A stretch of 64,000 nucleotides of DNA from Congeria kusceri (GCA_027627225.1 CM051028.1:15037201-15101200), one strand, 5' to 3'. Counted from the first letter of the stretch, positions 1-35,191 are shown. Made by a program: numbers and translations. Notes: generated by a model from the sequence alone, not told the origin.

Positions 1-1
1 G

Positions 2-660
2 GAAGTCACTAAGGACTGTCCAAAACCTGAGAGCAACAAACTGTACTCTAAAGAAACTGACCTTTTCATGGAAAAACTTTTCAAGCAAAAGTTTAACAAT
101 CCACTGTCGCTGAAAAAAGAGAAGGTTATCATCAATACGCAGAACATCATTTTGGATGCTATTGGTCCATTAACATGGTTATGGAAAGAAGCAGAAAGAC
201 TGAAGAAAAAATGGTAAAAGAATGGATCCTAAAGATGTAGTATCCATTGCTCAACGCGCATAAGTTCTAGTAGGTAATGCTCATTATGTTTACCTTACTG
301 ACAGACGCAATTCTATTTTGGCTAAGTTATTGCCAGATGCAATTGATTTACTGGAAGATTGTAAAGGGAAAAAAAGCACTGTTGAAGTCACGGATAGATC
401 TGTTTGGCAGGAAATTCATGAAGCTTCTCTCTGCAGAAGCAAAGACAGCCGAGAACTTTATTCCATGATCAATACTTAGAAGAGTTTTGATGATAGAAAG
501 TACACCAGGCATCAACCCAGTTCAAACTCGTTTTTACGGGCAGGGCCCTCGCGACAAGCTCAGTCAGGGGGCCAGTACTTCAGGGGTAGAGGCCGGAACC
601 AGTACAGGGGCCGATGGCACGCCAAGAAAGGCGTGCATAAATTGTCAAACTAGAAACATC
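2..660 (+). pseudogene. Gag-like ORF remnant of a DIRS-type retrotransposon
   Basis: Frame 2 reads a hydrophilic Gag-like segment (about residues 1-70) that contains ILDAIGPLTWLWKEAE, then a stop. After frame changes comes a segment with LVGNAHYVYLTDRRNSILAK and an Arg/Gly-rich tail (RGRGRNQYRGR). A helical region with GNA..L..RR..IL followed by an RG-rich end is typical of Gag in tyrosine-recombinase (DIRS) retrotransposons. The reading frame is broken by at least three stops or shifts, so it is not functional. It continues directly into an RT segment. The 5' end lies outside the window. Confidence 0.6.
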
Positions 661-1102
661 GGTAAGTCAAAAACTATTACACTTCGCATTGTCTCCAAAA
701 GACTACACAGATGTACCTGCTGGGGATCGTATAAGCCTTTTCATTCAAAATTGGCAAGTATTAACAAACGACCAATCCATCTTGGAAGATGTAAAAGGTG
801 TAAAGTTAGATTTCGTAAATTACCACCAATTTGTCTCAAAACAACACAGTAATAGAGCCAAGTTTAGGGTTAGACCAGTCAAATCTCATTTCAGAGGAAA
901 TAGATTGCATGTTACAAAAAATGCAATCAAGGAAATGATTTCACAGTCAGAAGGGTTCCTAAGCTCAATATTTCTTGTTCAGAAAAAAAGGAGGGTGCAA
1001 CGTTCAGTCATAAATGTGAGAAAACTAAACGGTCATTTAAAGTATCAACATTTGAAAATGAAAGGCATAAATCATGTCAAAGATTTGGTTCAAAAGGTTT
1101 AG
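661..1102 (+). pseudogene. DIRS-like reverse transcriptase, N-terminal fragment
   Basis: The open stretch contains the landmarks SLFIQNWQVLTND, then EMISQSEGFLSSIFLVQKK, VINVRKLNGHL and KMKGINHVKDLV. These match the order 'GRL..F...W..IT.D', 'GF.S..FLV.KK', 'R.VINL..LN' and 'FKMEGI..VK' seen at the start of DIRS-family RTs. The sequence stops before the palm motifs, and no RNase H or tyrosine recombinase follows, so the element is truncated on its 3' side near 1102. It lies just downstream of a TPC-type first exon on the other strand. Confidence 0.7.
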
Positions 1103-1225
1103 GTTTTCTAAGCCTCGCTAAATAAACTTATCTGTATTCAACACTAACCTAGTATTCTCTTTATATAAAACACATATTTGCTAACTTGCAATCTACAGTG
1201 GCACTTAGTTATAATTTATACGTAC

Positions 1226-1508
1226 TTGTAATCATCCTCGGACATTCTTTCTATGGTGTCCGCGTTTTTCCGGCGAAGTGTAACGGTCTTATCGTCCTCG
1301 TCTCGGTTAACATTATTATCATCAGCTTTATCGATAACAACTGTAATTATATCCTCTATGTCATCAAAACCAGCCATATGCTCGTCAGTTAAAGTACGCG
1401 TAGCATTGTTTTCAGCTGTACTGTTATTTCCATGGAAGATATTTCAGAGACACTTTTAGTAACATTTGCACAATTCGACTTAATTGTATTATCATCATCG
1501 TTATCCAT
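1226..1508 (-). pseudogene. First exon of a second two-pore channel gene (TPC-A), probably frameshifted
   Basis: Read on the minus strand, the last 50 codons contain DIEDIITVVIDKADDNN and then TLRRKNADTIERMSEDDYKY, ending at a GT donor (gtacgt, intron from 1225). This aligns with the end of exon 1 of the complete TPC gene (DIPEIIITT, then RFRKKSVDEIERLIDPEYRY), and the splice phase is the same (two bases of a codon before the donor). An ATG at 1508 opens another frame that reaches a stop. A single missing base near the codons for SSME would join the two frames. Alternatively, translation starts at the ATG at 1377 (MAGFDD). Any further exons would lie to the left, where a DIRS fragment sits and then the window ends. 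It could be a live gene with the later start or a dead copy. Confidence 0.6.
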
Positions 1509-1509
1509 C

Positions 1510-1738
1510 TCTTTGCAAAGTATTTTTTATTAGAAAATGTTTAGTTCTTAATTGCTTTCGTATGTACTTTTCATTTTTTTCTATAGTTTGTTTGTTTCAT
1601 ATTAACACGATTTACTTTCAATAATGTCTTTGCAAAGTTTTTTTATAAGAAAAGTTTTAGTTCTTAATTGCTTCCGTATGTACTTTTCATTTCTTTCTAT
1701 AGTTTGTTTCATATTAACACGATTTATTTTCAATAATA
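1510..1738. repeat. 117-bp tandem duplication upstream of TPC-A exon 1
   Basis: Two near-identical copies begin at about 1510 and 1627 with tctttgcaaag and run through ttagttcttaattgctt to ttcaataat. They differ by a few substitutions and a small indel. They lie immediately upstream of the putative TPC-A start codon, so they would fall in its 5' UTR or promoter. Confidence 0.85.
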
Positions 1739-2885
1739 ATGTTTGCCAATTTTAAGAAAAACCATTAGAATAATATTTTTCCATATGAGCATATGACTAT
1801 CTGCGCGAGAGTGATATTTCGTGGGCAGAATGACAAAATTAACGATTAAACAAATCGATAGTAATTGTAAATTACCACCGGGACGGAAGACGAGATGGTT
1901 TCAGAGAAGCGTTCAACGGTAGCCTCTTACAGATCGACGAAACCACTTGAAACGATGTCCTTCATGTCCTACGTCCCGACCCAATAAAGCATGATATATA
2001 TATAGACAAAGTGTTTATAAACATGTTTATTCAGTTAACTGCAAACAAACGCACAACAGGTAACCTAAAATATGATAATATATTACACATTTTTGTTAAG
2101 AGTGCTTTTGCATACATTTTTTCATAAACATGCAATCGGAAAGTACACATTGTTATACGCATATAAAGAACACTAACAAAATACAATAGTTTAATAATTT
2201 ATATTATGACAATGAACTTTTATTATATTCAGTCATGATCTTTGATGAATTTGAGAAAACAATACACACTCGTTTTATGAAAGGTATTATTCATTATCCG
2301 TGCTAAGAACTGGCGATAACAAAACAAACACTTTTATATTTTTTAAATAATACTGTTCCACATATGTTTGGTGATAACGTTGATCATGATGATGTTGTTG
2401 TTGTTGTTGATGATGATGTTTATGGTGGTTATGATGACGATGTTCATGATGATGATGTTGTTGTTGATTGTGTTTTTACTGTTGATGATGATCAGGATGT
2501 TGATAATAATGATGATGATAAGGATGACGATGATGATTATGAAGAAAATGATGATGTTGTTGTTCTAGTTGTTGTTGTTGTTGTTGTTTATTTGACATAT
2601 ATATCTAGGACATGTATTAATTCATTTATAAATAGAAAATAGGTAATACATCAGTAGAATATGCAGTAATTTCGTATTCATACAATGAACAAGTATTCAC
2701 TTCTCGCCAACATAGGTCTATGTATTCATTATATTATCATTATAAGCACTATTCGATACATTAACTAAATGATGGTCAATGCGAATACATTTTATAAACT
2801 TATACATGTAGATGACAGTTGTGCACACATAAAAGACAGTTAATGATCTAAATAACTGTCATGATCATTGAAGTTTCTCGTCATG
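1739..2885. other. Intergenic stretch between TPC-A exon 1 and the TPC-B stop codon
   Basis: AT-rich. Apart from the trinucleotide array at 2381-2575 I see no gene, RNA or clear transposon end. Much of the right-hand part (from about 2650) has a counterpart near 28330-28460, so it belongs to the duplicated TPC unit. Confidence 0.5.
2381..2575. repeat. GAT/GTT trinucleotide microsatellite
   Basis: An imperfect three-base-period array in which gat, gtt and gac units alternate, ending in a pure gtt run. Long Asp/Val reading frames across it are artefacts of the repeat. Confidence 0.95.
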
Positions 2886-24245
<21,360 letters not shown>

Positions 24246-26395
24246 ACTGTTCAACTAATTGTTAGTTGTATAGTTTTAGAACAACTATCGCTCACACATT
24301 TCAATTTGTTAAACGAATACAACTTCCTCCACGCCGACTGTTATGTATCGCTTAAACAGGCTTTATACTTAACACGCACTTGTATCTGTTCATAACACGC
24401 ACTTGTATCTGTTAATACAAAATGTATCATGGCTACTGAGTTAAACGCTGACTCTTTAAACTTAGTAAACAACAAATAACAAAACAGTGCAAAAACATAA
24501 AGCCAGTTCGTTAATATTTTGTAGTATAGCACACTTTCAATAAACAATAAAACTAAATTAGTATTTATGACATGTTTTTTCTATTTTCTGGGATATCAAT
24601 AGACGGAAAAAGACAGTTTGCTGAAAGTTAGCTGTAAGTAGCATCCATATAATTACCATCAATAGAACTTTATTTGCCGTATGTAATCAACAGAATACAA
24701 AGCCAGCGGATTCGGGAATTTTAGTTAGATGGGGGGAGGGGGGGGGGCGGAAATGTCTTAGCATTACAACCGATATATGCGTACATTAAATAGCGTATTA
24801 TATAGTCTTTGTTGCAAAACAATAACAACTTAATTTCACAATGCAATTGTTCAGGTAATTGAAAAGATTCTGGACGTGTTCTGGGCTTCTGTACATCATA
24901 CTGTGATGAACACATATAACTAAGCTGGGAGAGAATCCAAGTAATTCTAAGTTATTATGAAGTTATCAATTGGAATCTTAGACAATTTTACGGTGGCGTA
25001 CCCCGCTACCGTCCCACTTAAACCGCCTATGAGAACAGACGACATGATGTGTATATTAAAATAGCGCTACATTGGGGGTGTATTACATTTTCCTCAATGT
25101 ATGCATTTAATATGAAACGGTAGTTCGTTGAATGGGTCAGTGAGATACAAATAGGATCCTTATAGCTAGAGATGTATGAGGATGTATGCGTGTGTTTACT
25201 CTGGTTTACTCTGCAGGATATTTCTGCATTGCATGTCATTGAAAACACTTAACTAAATGTTGTTGTTTTTAAGATGAGCAACAACATAGGGCTGTGATTC
25301 AAAATCCAATGAAAAACAAACAAATGTTTTTATATATATTATTTAACATCCATTTATATTATTCTGTTAAAACATTCAACATTATATACCAAACGCAAAG
25401 TAACTATCTATATTGATATGAACTGAGATATTCCTTTCTTGGAATGCAGAAGCATTATCTTCCTGCAGATATACGTAGCGATAATCGAAATTTGCCAGAT
25501 CTCTACAACATCGAGAAATACACGGAATATATATCGCGATACTTAAGATGGGTTGACATAGATAGAGATTCATCAAATGCGTTGTTTATCATGCGCGCGT
25601 TAAGTATTGCGGAAATGAAATACGCCAAGCTATTTGATGATTTAATAGTCAAAATTTACATGATCACAGCAAATGATTTTGGAACATGTTTGATATAATT
25701 GTTAGAGTATGCATATTCGATCCAATAACATACACAGTGGCATGTATAGAAATAACACAACGGAGTTAATAACCATATATTTTGATTAAAACTGGAAAAG
25801 CAATTAAGAGTAACAAACGTTTAAAGCAAAACAAAAATAATACAACAAAAGCTGTAAAAAGCATAATTGGCTAGATTTTAATCGCAAACTAAATTTCGAC
25901 TGTACAGCTAAACACTCCAATACGCGAATATACGCTGAATCAACCGTCTAAAGATACATATCACTAATAAATATTGCAAAGTCGACGAACGTGTTTGTTG
26001 ATGTATTCCATATTTTGTGTTCCCTTCTTTATTTCTATGTTTTCTATCTTATTTCTAGTCATTTCGTCACTTTCATTCGCTAATTTTGAAAATAATGGAT
26101 ATCAAAAATCGTAGATACACACTTTTAATGGGTCGATAGTAACCTATGCAAAATAATGTTCATTTATAGAAAATTAATATTAAAGCATTGTTCAAATCGA
26201 TGGTCCTGTTTCTATCAAAAGTTGACAAACTATATTATTGTATGATCTAAATAGTGGTCATCGGGCGCGGGAAAACTTGTGGTAGTTGTTGTGGTTATTG
26301 AAGTGGTGGTAGAAGTAGTGAAATCGATACGAATGAAATGTGCATGATGCACCGTTACGCACATGCGCACCATTGATAAACGTTGCTTAGCTTTG
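24246..26395. other. Upstream flank of TPC-B without a recognised gene
   Basis: It must include the TPC-B promoter, but no TATA box or initiator could be assigned. A 20-bp direct repeat, aacacgcacttgtatctgtt, occurs twice at about 24370-24415. A G run (24729-24750) may form a G-quadruplex. An 80-codon open stretch near 25440-25698 resembles nothing I know. Confidence 0.4.
24729..24750. other. Poly-G tract, possible G-quadruplex
   Basis: A run of Gs interrupted by one A near its start and a C at its end, in otherwise AT-rich DNA. Confidence 0.7.
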
Positions 26396-27040
26396 GCTTT
26401 TTTGAGATCCTATGGTCACAAACAAACTCTTGAAGTTTATTAGATCCTATGGTCACAAACACACTCTTGACGTGTATTAGATCCTATTGTCACAAACAAG
26501 CTCTTAAAGTTTAGTAGATCCAATGGTCACAAACAAACTCTTGAAGTTTATTAGATCCTATGGTCACAAACAAGCTCTTGAAGTTTAGTAGATCCTATGG
26601 TCACAAACAAACTCTTGAAGCTTAGTAGATCCTATGGTCACAAACAAGCTCTTGAAGTTTAGTAGATCCTATGGTCACAAACAAACTCTTGAAGCTTAGT
26701 AGATCCTATGGTCACACACAACTATTGACGTTTAGTAGATCATATGGTCACAAACAAACTCTTGACATTTAGTAGATCCTATGGTCACAAACAAACTCTT
26801 AAAGGTTAGTCGATCCTATGGTCACAAACAAACTTTTGAAATTTAGTAGATCCTATGGTCACAAACAAACTCTTTAAGTTTAGTAGATCCTATGGTCACA
26901 AACAAACTCTTGAAGTTTAGTAGATCCTATGGTCACAAACAAACTCTTTAAGTTTAGTAGATCCTATGGTCCCAAACAAACTTTTGAAATTTAGTAGATC
27001 CTATGGTCACAAACAAACTCTTGAAGTTTAGTCAAGTCTC
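26396..27040. repeat. 37-bp minisatellite, about 17 copies
   Basis: Consensus tagatcctatggtcacaaac then aaactcttgaagtttag. Copies differ mostly at two or three positions (aagctc/aaactc, tttagt/cttagt), suggesting recent expansion of two unit variants. Confidence 0.95.
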
Positions 27041-28320
27041 TATATTGGAAAAAGGCATTTTTTTTGCATTTTTCACATTTAAAGGGGCCAATAACTCTAT
27101 GGTATCGATACCAGCCAAGATTGTATGGTCATACACAAACTGTGCAAGTAAGGTTAAGACTGAAAAAAAAAAGTATTTATCACGAAACCTGAAAATTTGT
27201 TGACGGACGAGGAAAGACACATGGACAGTCTCACTATACCAATATCTCACTAAGCATTTTGTGCTCATGTGAGCTAACAACACGTATTTATACTAGGATG
27301 ACGGCCTTGGATGGTTCAATGTTTCGTTTAAGATATTATAATTGCTGCATGAAATGTCAAAACCTCTGGTTAATCTACGCCATAAGTAACCGAAACAGAT
27401 CATTAAACATCACCACAGTACCAAACTATATCAATTGTAATTTCCGTCCAATCAGTACTGTTCAAAAACATTACCTACAAAAAGAAGAGTTTTGTTCAAA
27501 CATTTAAGGTAACTCAGACGCTACTAATCTGATCTGACCCAATCGCCGGATTTTGAAACCTTATATTGCATAAAACAGACGTGTGTTGATACAACGGCAT
27601 AGCAACATATGTCGATATACCAGTAGGCGATAATGTTCATCGAGAAATACTTAATACATTGATTTTCACGGGATTGGACGTTATTTTTATGACCATGTCT
27701 TATTTCAAATGATTGCTTAGGCTTTTTCTTTCAAAGTTAGACAATGATCTTTAATAACGCGTTTTCACTGCATACATATAAATATAAATAAATCCCTAGA
27801 AACATTATTATTTAAAATATTAAATACGCACTCGGGCTTTAACCCATTGTTCGGGCCTCTGTAGACGTTAAAGGTATATTATCCGTATAGTGATCAGACT
27901 TATTTGAATAATGAATACTCCTGACATAAGGATTACTCACAAATTCAAAAGTCTTATTGCGGGAGATATATAACAATATGTCACAAACTGCACTCCCATT
28001 GAGTGATGTCCTGGTAATTTTCTGTTATGTCTTTACACCCCATATAACTTTAACAATTTGTCCACGCTTACTTAAGATCGGTTACGAAACCTCTTGTGTG
28101 TATACACATGCGTGGTATATTGACTGTTGTAACTTTTGGCATTATGGCAAAATGTTATTTTAAAGAGGTCTGTCCGATTTTTGACTTGGTATTCAGCAAC
28201 TTGAACTAAAGACAATGATCAGTAATTATATAAATGACATTGTTACCCAGCATATTTGCGATTTGTTTATTGAGTCTAAATCTATTTTTTTATTCTAAAG
28301 TCCAATAATGGATTGATTAA
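27041..28320. other. AT-rich stretch, nothing recognised
   Basis: Only short, unconvincing reading frames. No repeat longer than the surrounding background seen. Confidence 0.4.
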
Positions 28321-31206
28321 TACGGGCCAAGCAGAATAAACAATAATTTTGTATGCATGCAATGAACAATGATTTAATGTTTGCCAACATAATTCTATGC
28401 ATTCATAAACTTATACTGATAGCTGGCATTGTAGCACAAATCAAACAACAGCCAATTATCTTAATAATGGACATGACCATTTAAGTTTCTCTTCATTTTA
28501 AAAGTTAGAAGGCACACGCACCGGAATGGTATTTTATTATCTTTGACAGTATGACTGTCATTTTCACTTTCATACAATTGCTGCAGAAGAACTTCAACAT
28601 ATGTCCATCCTAAAAAAGCAAGAAAAAATGATACGAAATAGAAAATATGGACTGAATTTAAGTTTATAAAACGCAAGTTCAGCTATATTTTCCGTAGAGA
28701 AACGCTTATTACGAAGATCACAGTCTTGAAGGTTAGGACAAATGCTTAATAACAATCATAAATAACTTCAATGGTTTGTGTTGGTCTTTAATTTTTTTTA
28801 AAAATTCCCCTCAAAGGGCGTGTTTCTAGTAATGTTTATAGTTAATGTTATACAAATACAGGATGCCCATAGAACATCCATCTACAGAAGAATTATTTAG
28901 AAATAATATAATTATGTTATCGAAAGGCATTGTATATATTGAACGACAATCATGTGTCTTAAAATTGGGTCATTTTATTCCAAGTTATAAAAATATAAAC
29001 GTGAAACATGCTTACGGAAGTAAAAGTAAAGAAAATCAATGCCTCCGCATTGCATCAATGTTACCTTGACCGACAGAGTTAAAACAAGTGGATGCTGTGC
29101 AGCACATTGTCTTATTAGGTAATATTTGTACCAATATATATCGAATTCGAATCGTGTATGTGAAAGTAAAAGATATTTTATTCCGCTATTTCACTTTTTA
29201 TTGTGACATTTGCCCTCAGAGGTCAGACTTTTAGCATATGCGAAACACTCTGGATCCTCGTGTGCCAAGATATGTTGAATGTAAAACATTAACTTGAAAG
29301 TTACCACTATATTTTACTGCTGATCCATAACTGAGATTTTGACTTTAACAGACATGAGGTTTGTAGCGAGACATCCAGTCATCCTACGATGATCATATAT
29401 GCCAAGTTATCACATAGACATTCAAGCTATTCAAATGTTCTAGTGATGGCTTGTTATGTGACGGACGGACAAACAACCATGGCAAAAAAGAAACTTGGTG
29501 TCCGCTTCGTGTAACTAGTATAGCTATTCAGCATACCTTTCATTATGATAGGACAGATTAAAACAACAGCAACAAAACCGAAAATATCTCTCAAAAAGTC
29601 CAACCCACCTTTTTTCATAATGTGAAACCGAATGCCATCAATCTTTTCAGGGTCGGGTACGAGCTCTGAACTGACAGCTGAAAGTTAAACGTCACTATGC
29701 TGGACGCCTGGAATTTGGCGAACACAAGACATGACAAAAAATCAATCGTCCCCTTGTTGGAGTGAAACGATATTAACAGTTCGTTTTTGATGTATACTAT
29801 TTGAAAACACTATGTATTTGTTTATTTTTAAAATATACACGATAATTTGAGACTGTATTTAAATTTATGTTATCATCGTGCGTGCGTAGACAAAATAAAT
29901 CCTCGTTGAATAATTTGCTTTATGCATAGAGAGCCCTATAAAAAAAAGGCCAACACGCGTAGGCCCTTCGCGATGTTTGTCAAGTTGTTTGTTGTTGTTT
30001 TTTCATGTGTTTGTTCATGATATAACAGATTAGCGTTGAACACAAAGAGGTTTATCCGCTGGACACGAAATCTTAAACCACTCAACATTGCTTGTGTTTT
30101 GGATGTTCTGTACCTCGATAGATTGAAATAATTCAATAAAAACCTAATATGCCCTGTACACACTTGTCTTGGTATTATTGAATAAATACTTTTATCCAAG
30201 GGTGGATCGAAGGAGCTTTAACATCATTCCCCAGCATCCATTCCTGAATTTTCTCTTCAGTAAATTTAAACATGACTACTTCAACTTAACGCTGAACATC
30301 AATTCCAAGTTCCTTAATTTTGATTTCAACAGCCGACTCTTTTTTTGCCTTCATTTTGTGGTATTCGAAGAAAAAAATATCCAATACAAACGCTATTCGT
30401 ATGCTGAAATTAATACTTAAATCAACTACGCTTAAAAAATAATATATTTACGACAGTGACCGAACATTTAGAAACATTCATTATTTTATGAATCTATACT
30501 TAATTGCATGCATGCTGTCGTTGTTTATATAGTTTTATTACTTGAATATGATAGGGTAATTTAAAAGATAAATTTAAATATTTAAATTTATTGTTGATCG
30601 ATAGCCTAATAAGGCTCACTTGATGGTGATTACAGTGAAGAACGTTAAGAAGACCCCAAATTACATGTCCTCGACTTTTTGGTGGTGATCAAGACAAGGC
30701 CTTCTACTAAAATTTAGTGAAGTTAGGGTTAGCATGGAAAAGGAAAGGAAACGTTATGCTTTTGTTCCTGTAACCTTTGATAGTTTTTCTCATGTCAACT
30801 AGTTATTTTGAAGGCATTATCTCGTATCTCAGTCATTCCAGAATTAACGTACATACCCATGTCCCGGTAATTTATCTTACAAAATAAACAAGATATGTTT
30901 AATATTCCTATGTTTATTTATTGTCTTTCTTATAATCTGAAGCTCAGATAGATTTTTGTGCCAGTACTTTCTTCAGTTATAAAAAAATGATGGATGGCGA
31001 TACCGCAAATTGGCAATTATGCGAAGTCCCGATCACAGATTTACGGAAAACAATACGTGTATTTTTCTTCCAATTAAGTACCATTGATAAAGTTTTTCTG
31101 TTTATGATAGCTTTATACATATATACTTTGAAGCAGGCTATCAAAACTTGTTTCGGATGTGTCTACAAGAATTTATCATGCTTGAATGGTCTGTCCCGAT
31201 GTTCAT

Positions 31207-33520
31207 CTGTCAACTCCGTTACGACTCCATAAATCATGAAAGTAATGTTTTATGCCCCTTCTTACACAACAAGCGATGATGTCCTATACACAAACGTTTT
31301 AAGCGTGAAAATTTAAATTAAGATGTTGATACGGTTGGTATAAGGAAGAATGACAAAAATATGCCCGTTTTTCAGCAGTTGCATGCGTATAAAAAAAACT
31401 CCGTTCATGTTTTTTCATAAAACTGTTGAATTTATTGTTGATAAAAAGCACAAGTTTACTAGCAGTTTGACGTTCTAAACACATTAATGTCTGTTTGTTT
31501 ACAAAATGCACAAAAACAAAATGGCTATGTGGAAAACAGTTTTAGAATGTCAACTCCGTTACGGTCAACTCCGTTACAAAAATCGTAACGGAGTTGACAT
31601 ATTAGTAAAGACTTGACAATAACAAGACATTGTTTTCAATATGTATTGATTTTACTTTAATAAAGTAATTCCGCATACTATTGGAATAAAAAAAAAACTT
31701 TACGGTATTCAGTGGGACACACTGTCAAGATCGTCTGGCAAAATGCAAGGTTTTTCTGATACAATGAAACTTCATCAGGTACGAAAACCACCTACAGGTA
31801 ATTACATCATAATAAAAGCATATACAATTATCAGAGTACATAACTATTATGTCATTTAGATCATTGTCAACCACAAATTGAATGTAACAAATAAAATGTA
31901 AGCTGTACGTAGCCTTATTTGCACTATAGCTTAGCTTAGTACATGAGACTCTACTCTGTTTGCTAAAGTTATGTCTTAGCAGTTGTGAAAAGATTAGACT
32001 TGAACGGTTGTTTCAAGAACCAATCGATGGGCACGCATTCCAAGTTAACATACTGCGATTCCCAAGTTGACATTTAGACTGCAAACTGTCGGTAAACTAC
32101 GATTTTGCATGTCATACTTTGAAATAGGATACAGGTATGTGGTATTTTTATAGCATAAAGTATGAATGTTTCTCTCATCGCTTCAAAGATCGTTATAACA
32201 AGTGAGATACTGCTGCTGTTTTTTGTTCTTAAGTCTTAAGCTTCGCTGAATATCAACTTACTCGATTTGTCACGTTTTCGACACAAATAACGGTGATTTT
32301 GCAGTGGTGCAATGGTCACAGAACATGTGGGGGGGGGGGGGGCAAATTTAAGGCCTTTGTATGCTATTAAAGATTTACATATTAGTCTTCTATTTCTAGA
32401 TTATCCATGAAAATCATACTTAATCGAGAGATCGCAGTATGCCAACTTTGATGCGGGCGCATCGATTACCACCCTTGTTGTAAAATATGGTGCTAATGAA
32501 TCGAATTCCATACCACTTGTCATTATTACATGCATATTGTATTGTCAGTTTTGAGCTTTACAGTGTATTAATGTATAAACATTAATGGTTTTTTTTTGGT
32601 ACTGAAGATCCACAATGCCGTATTTGGCTCAAGTGCACATTTTGGTGACGAGATTGCTTGGGGTTTAAGCGGAGTTCAACACTGTTCAATGAGAGCCGAA
32701 TGCGGCAATCCGGACGGATCTGCTTACAGTGTCAATATATATGCCTGCATAAGTTTTCTTTGTTTGCAACATATGTTCCGTTAAAGCTATTTTTGTTCCA
32801 TTCTCAAAATATATTGTCTATTGAGCATTATTTTGCGAAACGATACATTCATACAATGGTGTTGATGACATATAGCTACATGGCATAGCTACAATTCAAT
32901 CCATTATTATTTATACATGTATTATGCAATACGGAGGATAACCCATTTTTGTGCGTGTATTCATTAAGTATTTATGATAGGTACACATATATATAATAAG
33001 ATTGCTGTTCTGCTTATTTTCTATTGCAGAGTGGTTCAATTTGTAAATAGTAAATAGCTATTTCTCATTTATACTTTATGTGTGTTTAATTATAAAAACA
33101 AAACTTTACGATTTAATACAATTACTAATGTCATTTACATAGTGTCAACACCGTTACGCTACATGTCAACTCTGTTACGCGACGTTAAATGACTAAAATA
33201 TGAGTAAGTATTTATACATCAATAAGATAAACATTATTGTCATACAGTGGCAATCAATTTCACCATATTTACTCAAGAAATGAGTAGGCATGTGGAGAAA
33301 TATATTTTTAATGATAAATTAACCGCTATTGTTTTTGTACAATTTATGAGTTTATATAAACTGTCTACTTTTTAGGGGGCAAACATGTTATAATATATCT
33401 TTTTACACGAATATTCAGTAAAATGGCACTAATATTGATACTAGATGTTATTTGTTTGCATAAAAAAATCGGAAAAACTTAATTGTTTAATAGATTTTTG
33501 TTCTGTAACGGAGTTGATAT
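31207..33520. repeat. Scattered 14-mer family gtcaactccgttac
   Basis: Direct or inverted near-copies at about 31207, 31554, 31568, 31596 (inverted), 33149, 33164 and 33506 (inverted). The cluster at 31554-31606 is two direct copies followed by one inverted copy. It occupies the gap where TPC-psi lacks exons 4-15. Confidence 0.75.
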
Positions 33521-34780
33521 TTTTGTGCTGTAACACATAAAAAATCTCAAATAGAGGCTTAGTACAAATATAACAATAAAGTATATGTCCTTAATGTAAG
33601 TCTACAATAACGTTTCTAACTACTAAACATATTGGACAACCAATATTTGTGTTTTGGAATTGAGTTAACTGTACACTACAGAATGTACTATAATTCTGGA
33701 ATGGCTCATCTACCAATATGCAATACATAATTTCAGCTGCACTAACACATGAAGACAATCTTAGTGGGGTTTTTTTCAAAAAAAGGATACAAACATTAAT
33801 TTCTTATAGCGTATCGTATGTAACAAAAAGAAGCAATTACATATTAGCACCTTTTTAACAAGTTATAATAATACCGACTGCTATCATGACAGAGTTATAT
33901 TGTAAACCTTCTACATGTGGCAAAATTTAAACGTTCACCATAATGTGATATTTAGAGTGATAAGATATATTATGATTGCATTTATCGCTCAGACTGATTG
34001 ACCTGACACTCATTATTGTAAAGCGGTTTACGATTTCAGTGTGCAAACTAATATACTCGATGTAATTGATATGAAATATATCCATGAATAAAGGTCAGTG
34101 TCAGGTTATGGTTTCCGATATTTTTTATTTATAACACAGACCTTATATCTTGTGTTCAGACATAAGAAGAAGAAATGATATCTTGGTTTTCATGAAAGTG
34201 AGTTAAAGCAATAAGATCTTATTAAAATACGGTTTGCGCATATAATTGTTGACAAATATTGTAAATTGTTTTCATTATTCCAAAGCTATAACATGTATTT
34301 GTGTTGTTTTTTTTTACTTTATAAACACGTTAATTTTATTATAAACCCTATTTTCCTTATTATTATACATTCATTTCGTACTTGTATTATGTTTTGGAGT
34401 GAAATGTATCTTGATGCAAGTGGACGTTTCCTTACTGTGATCCATATTGTATTCGTTACATTAACATCGAAACATGTAAATGTGTTAATTAATTCATTTT
34501 TCCGTACGCAAGCATTAAACTTTAAAATACAGTTTATCCTAATACAGTCTCATTTGAATCATCTTAAAATTATCGCCAGTATGAGGCTAATACACTATCG
34601 GCCACAGAAGAGTACGTTAGAATTAGATCCCAATGATATAATATGAACTAGTTTGGTTTAATTACGAATCCAAAATTGTTTTCAGAAAGAAGCTTAAATT
34701 TCATGTTCAAATCTTGATGTATGTTTGCTGATTATGAAGGAGAGTAAAAACAAATATCAAACCCAGTAACGCAACGCTAA
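33521..34780. other. AT-rich stretch inside TPC-psi
   Basis: No exon counterpart and no transposon ends recognised. A 126-codon open stretch at 34266 has low-complexity hydrophobic composition and no match I know. Confidence 0.35.
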
Positions 34781-35191
34781 CGACTCCATCGCTGGTTTTT
34801 CAAAAAGGACAAGGCTGAGGTTTACAAGAATGACGATCTACAAAATGAGGGTCGGGGGCCATTTCTTGTAGGAACTGCAAAATGATCGCCATAGTTCCAT
34901 AGCTCTGTAAATTGTACTGTGCTTCTAAACATCCAGATAGCCAACAAAACTATTTGACAGTGACGTGAAACTAAAATTAAAGTTAAACTATTACTTATGT
35001 GGTTTGAATCACTAAAATACAAGGCACTAGGCAAATACATTGTTTCTCGTCAGTAGCACATTGTGAAAAATACTGACATAATAATGATTTCAACTACAAT
35101 TAAATAAAACTATGTATTGACGTACTTGACATATTTGCTCTCTGTTTTAATGTCGGCAGTTCTGCCTTCCATGGCAACATGGCGGAGCTCC

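Noticed and set aside
2364..2642. Asp/Val-rich open frame
   Set aside because: Translation of a GAT/GTT trinucleotide repeat.
25441..25698. 84-codon open frame with mixed, protein-like composition
   Set aside because: No motif or family recognised, no convincing splice or promoter context; kept only as a remark on the flank.
34266..34646. 126-codon hydrophobic open frame
   Set aside because: AT-rich low-complexity Phe/Ile/Leu composition, inside a decayed duplicate, no homology seen.
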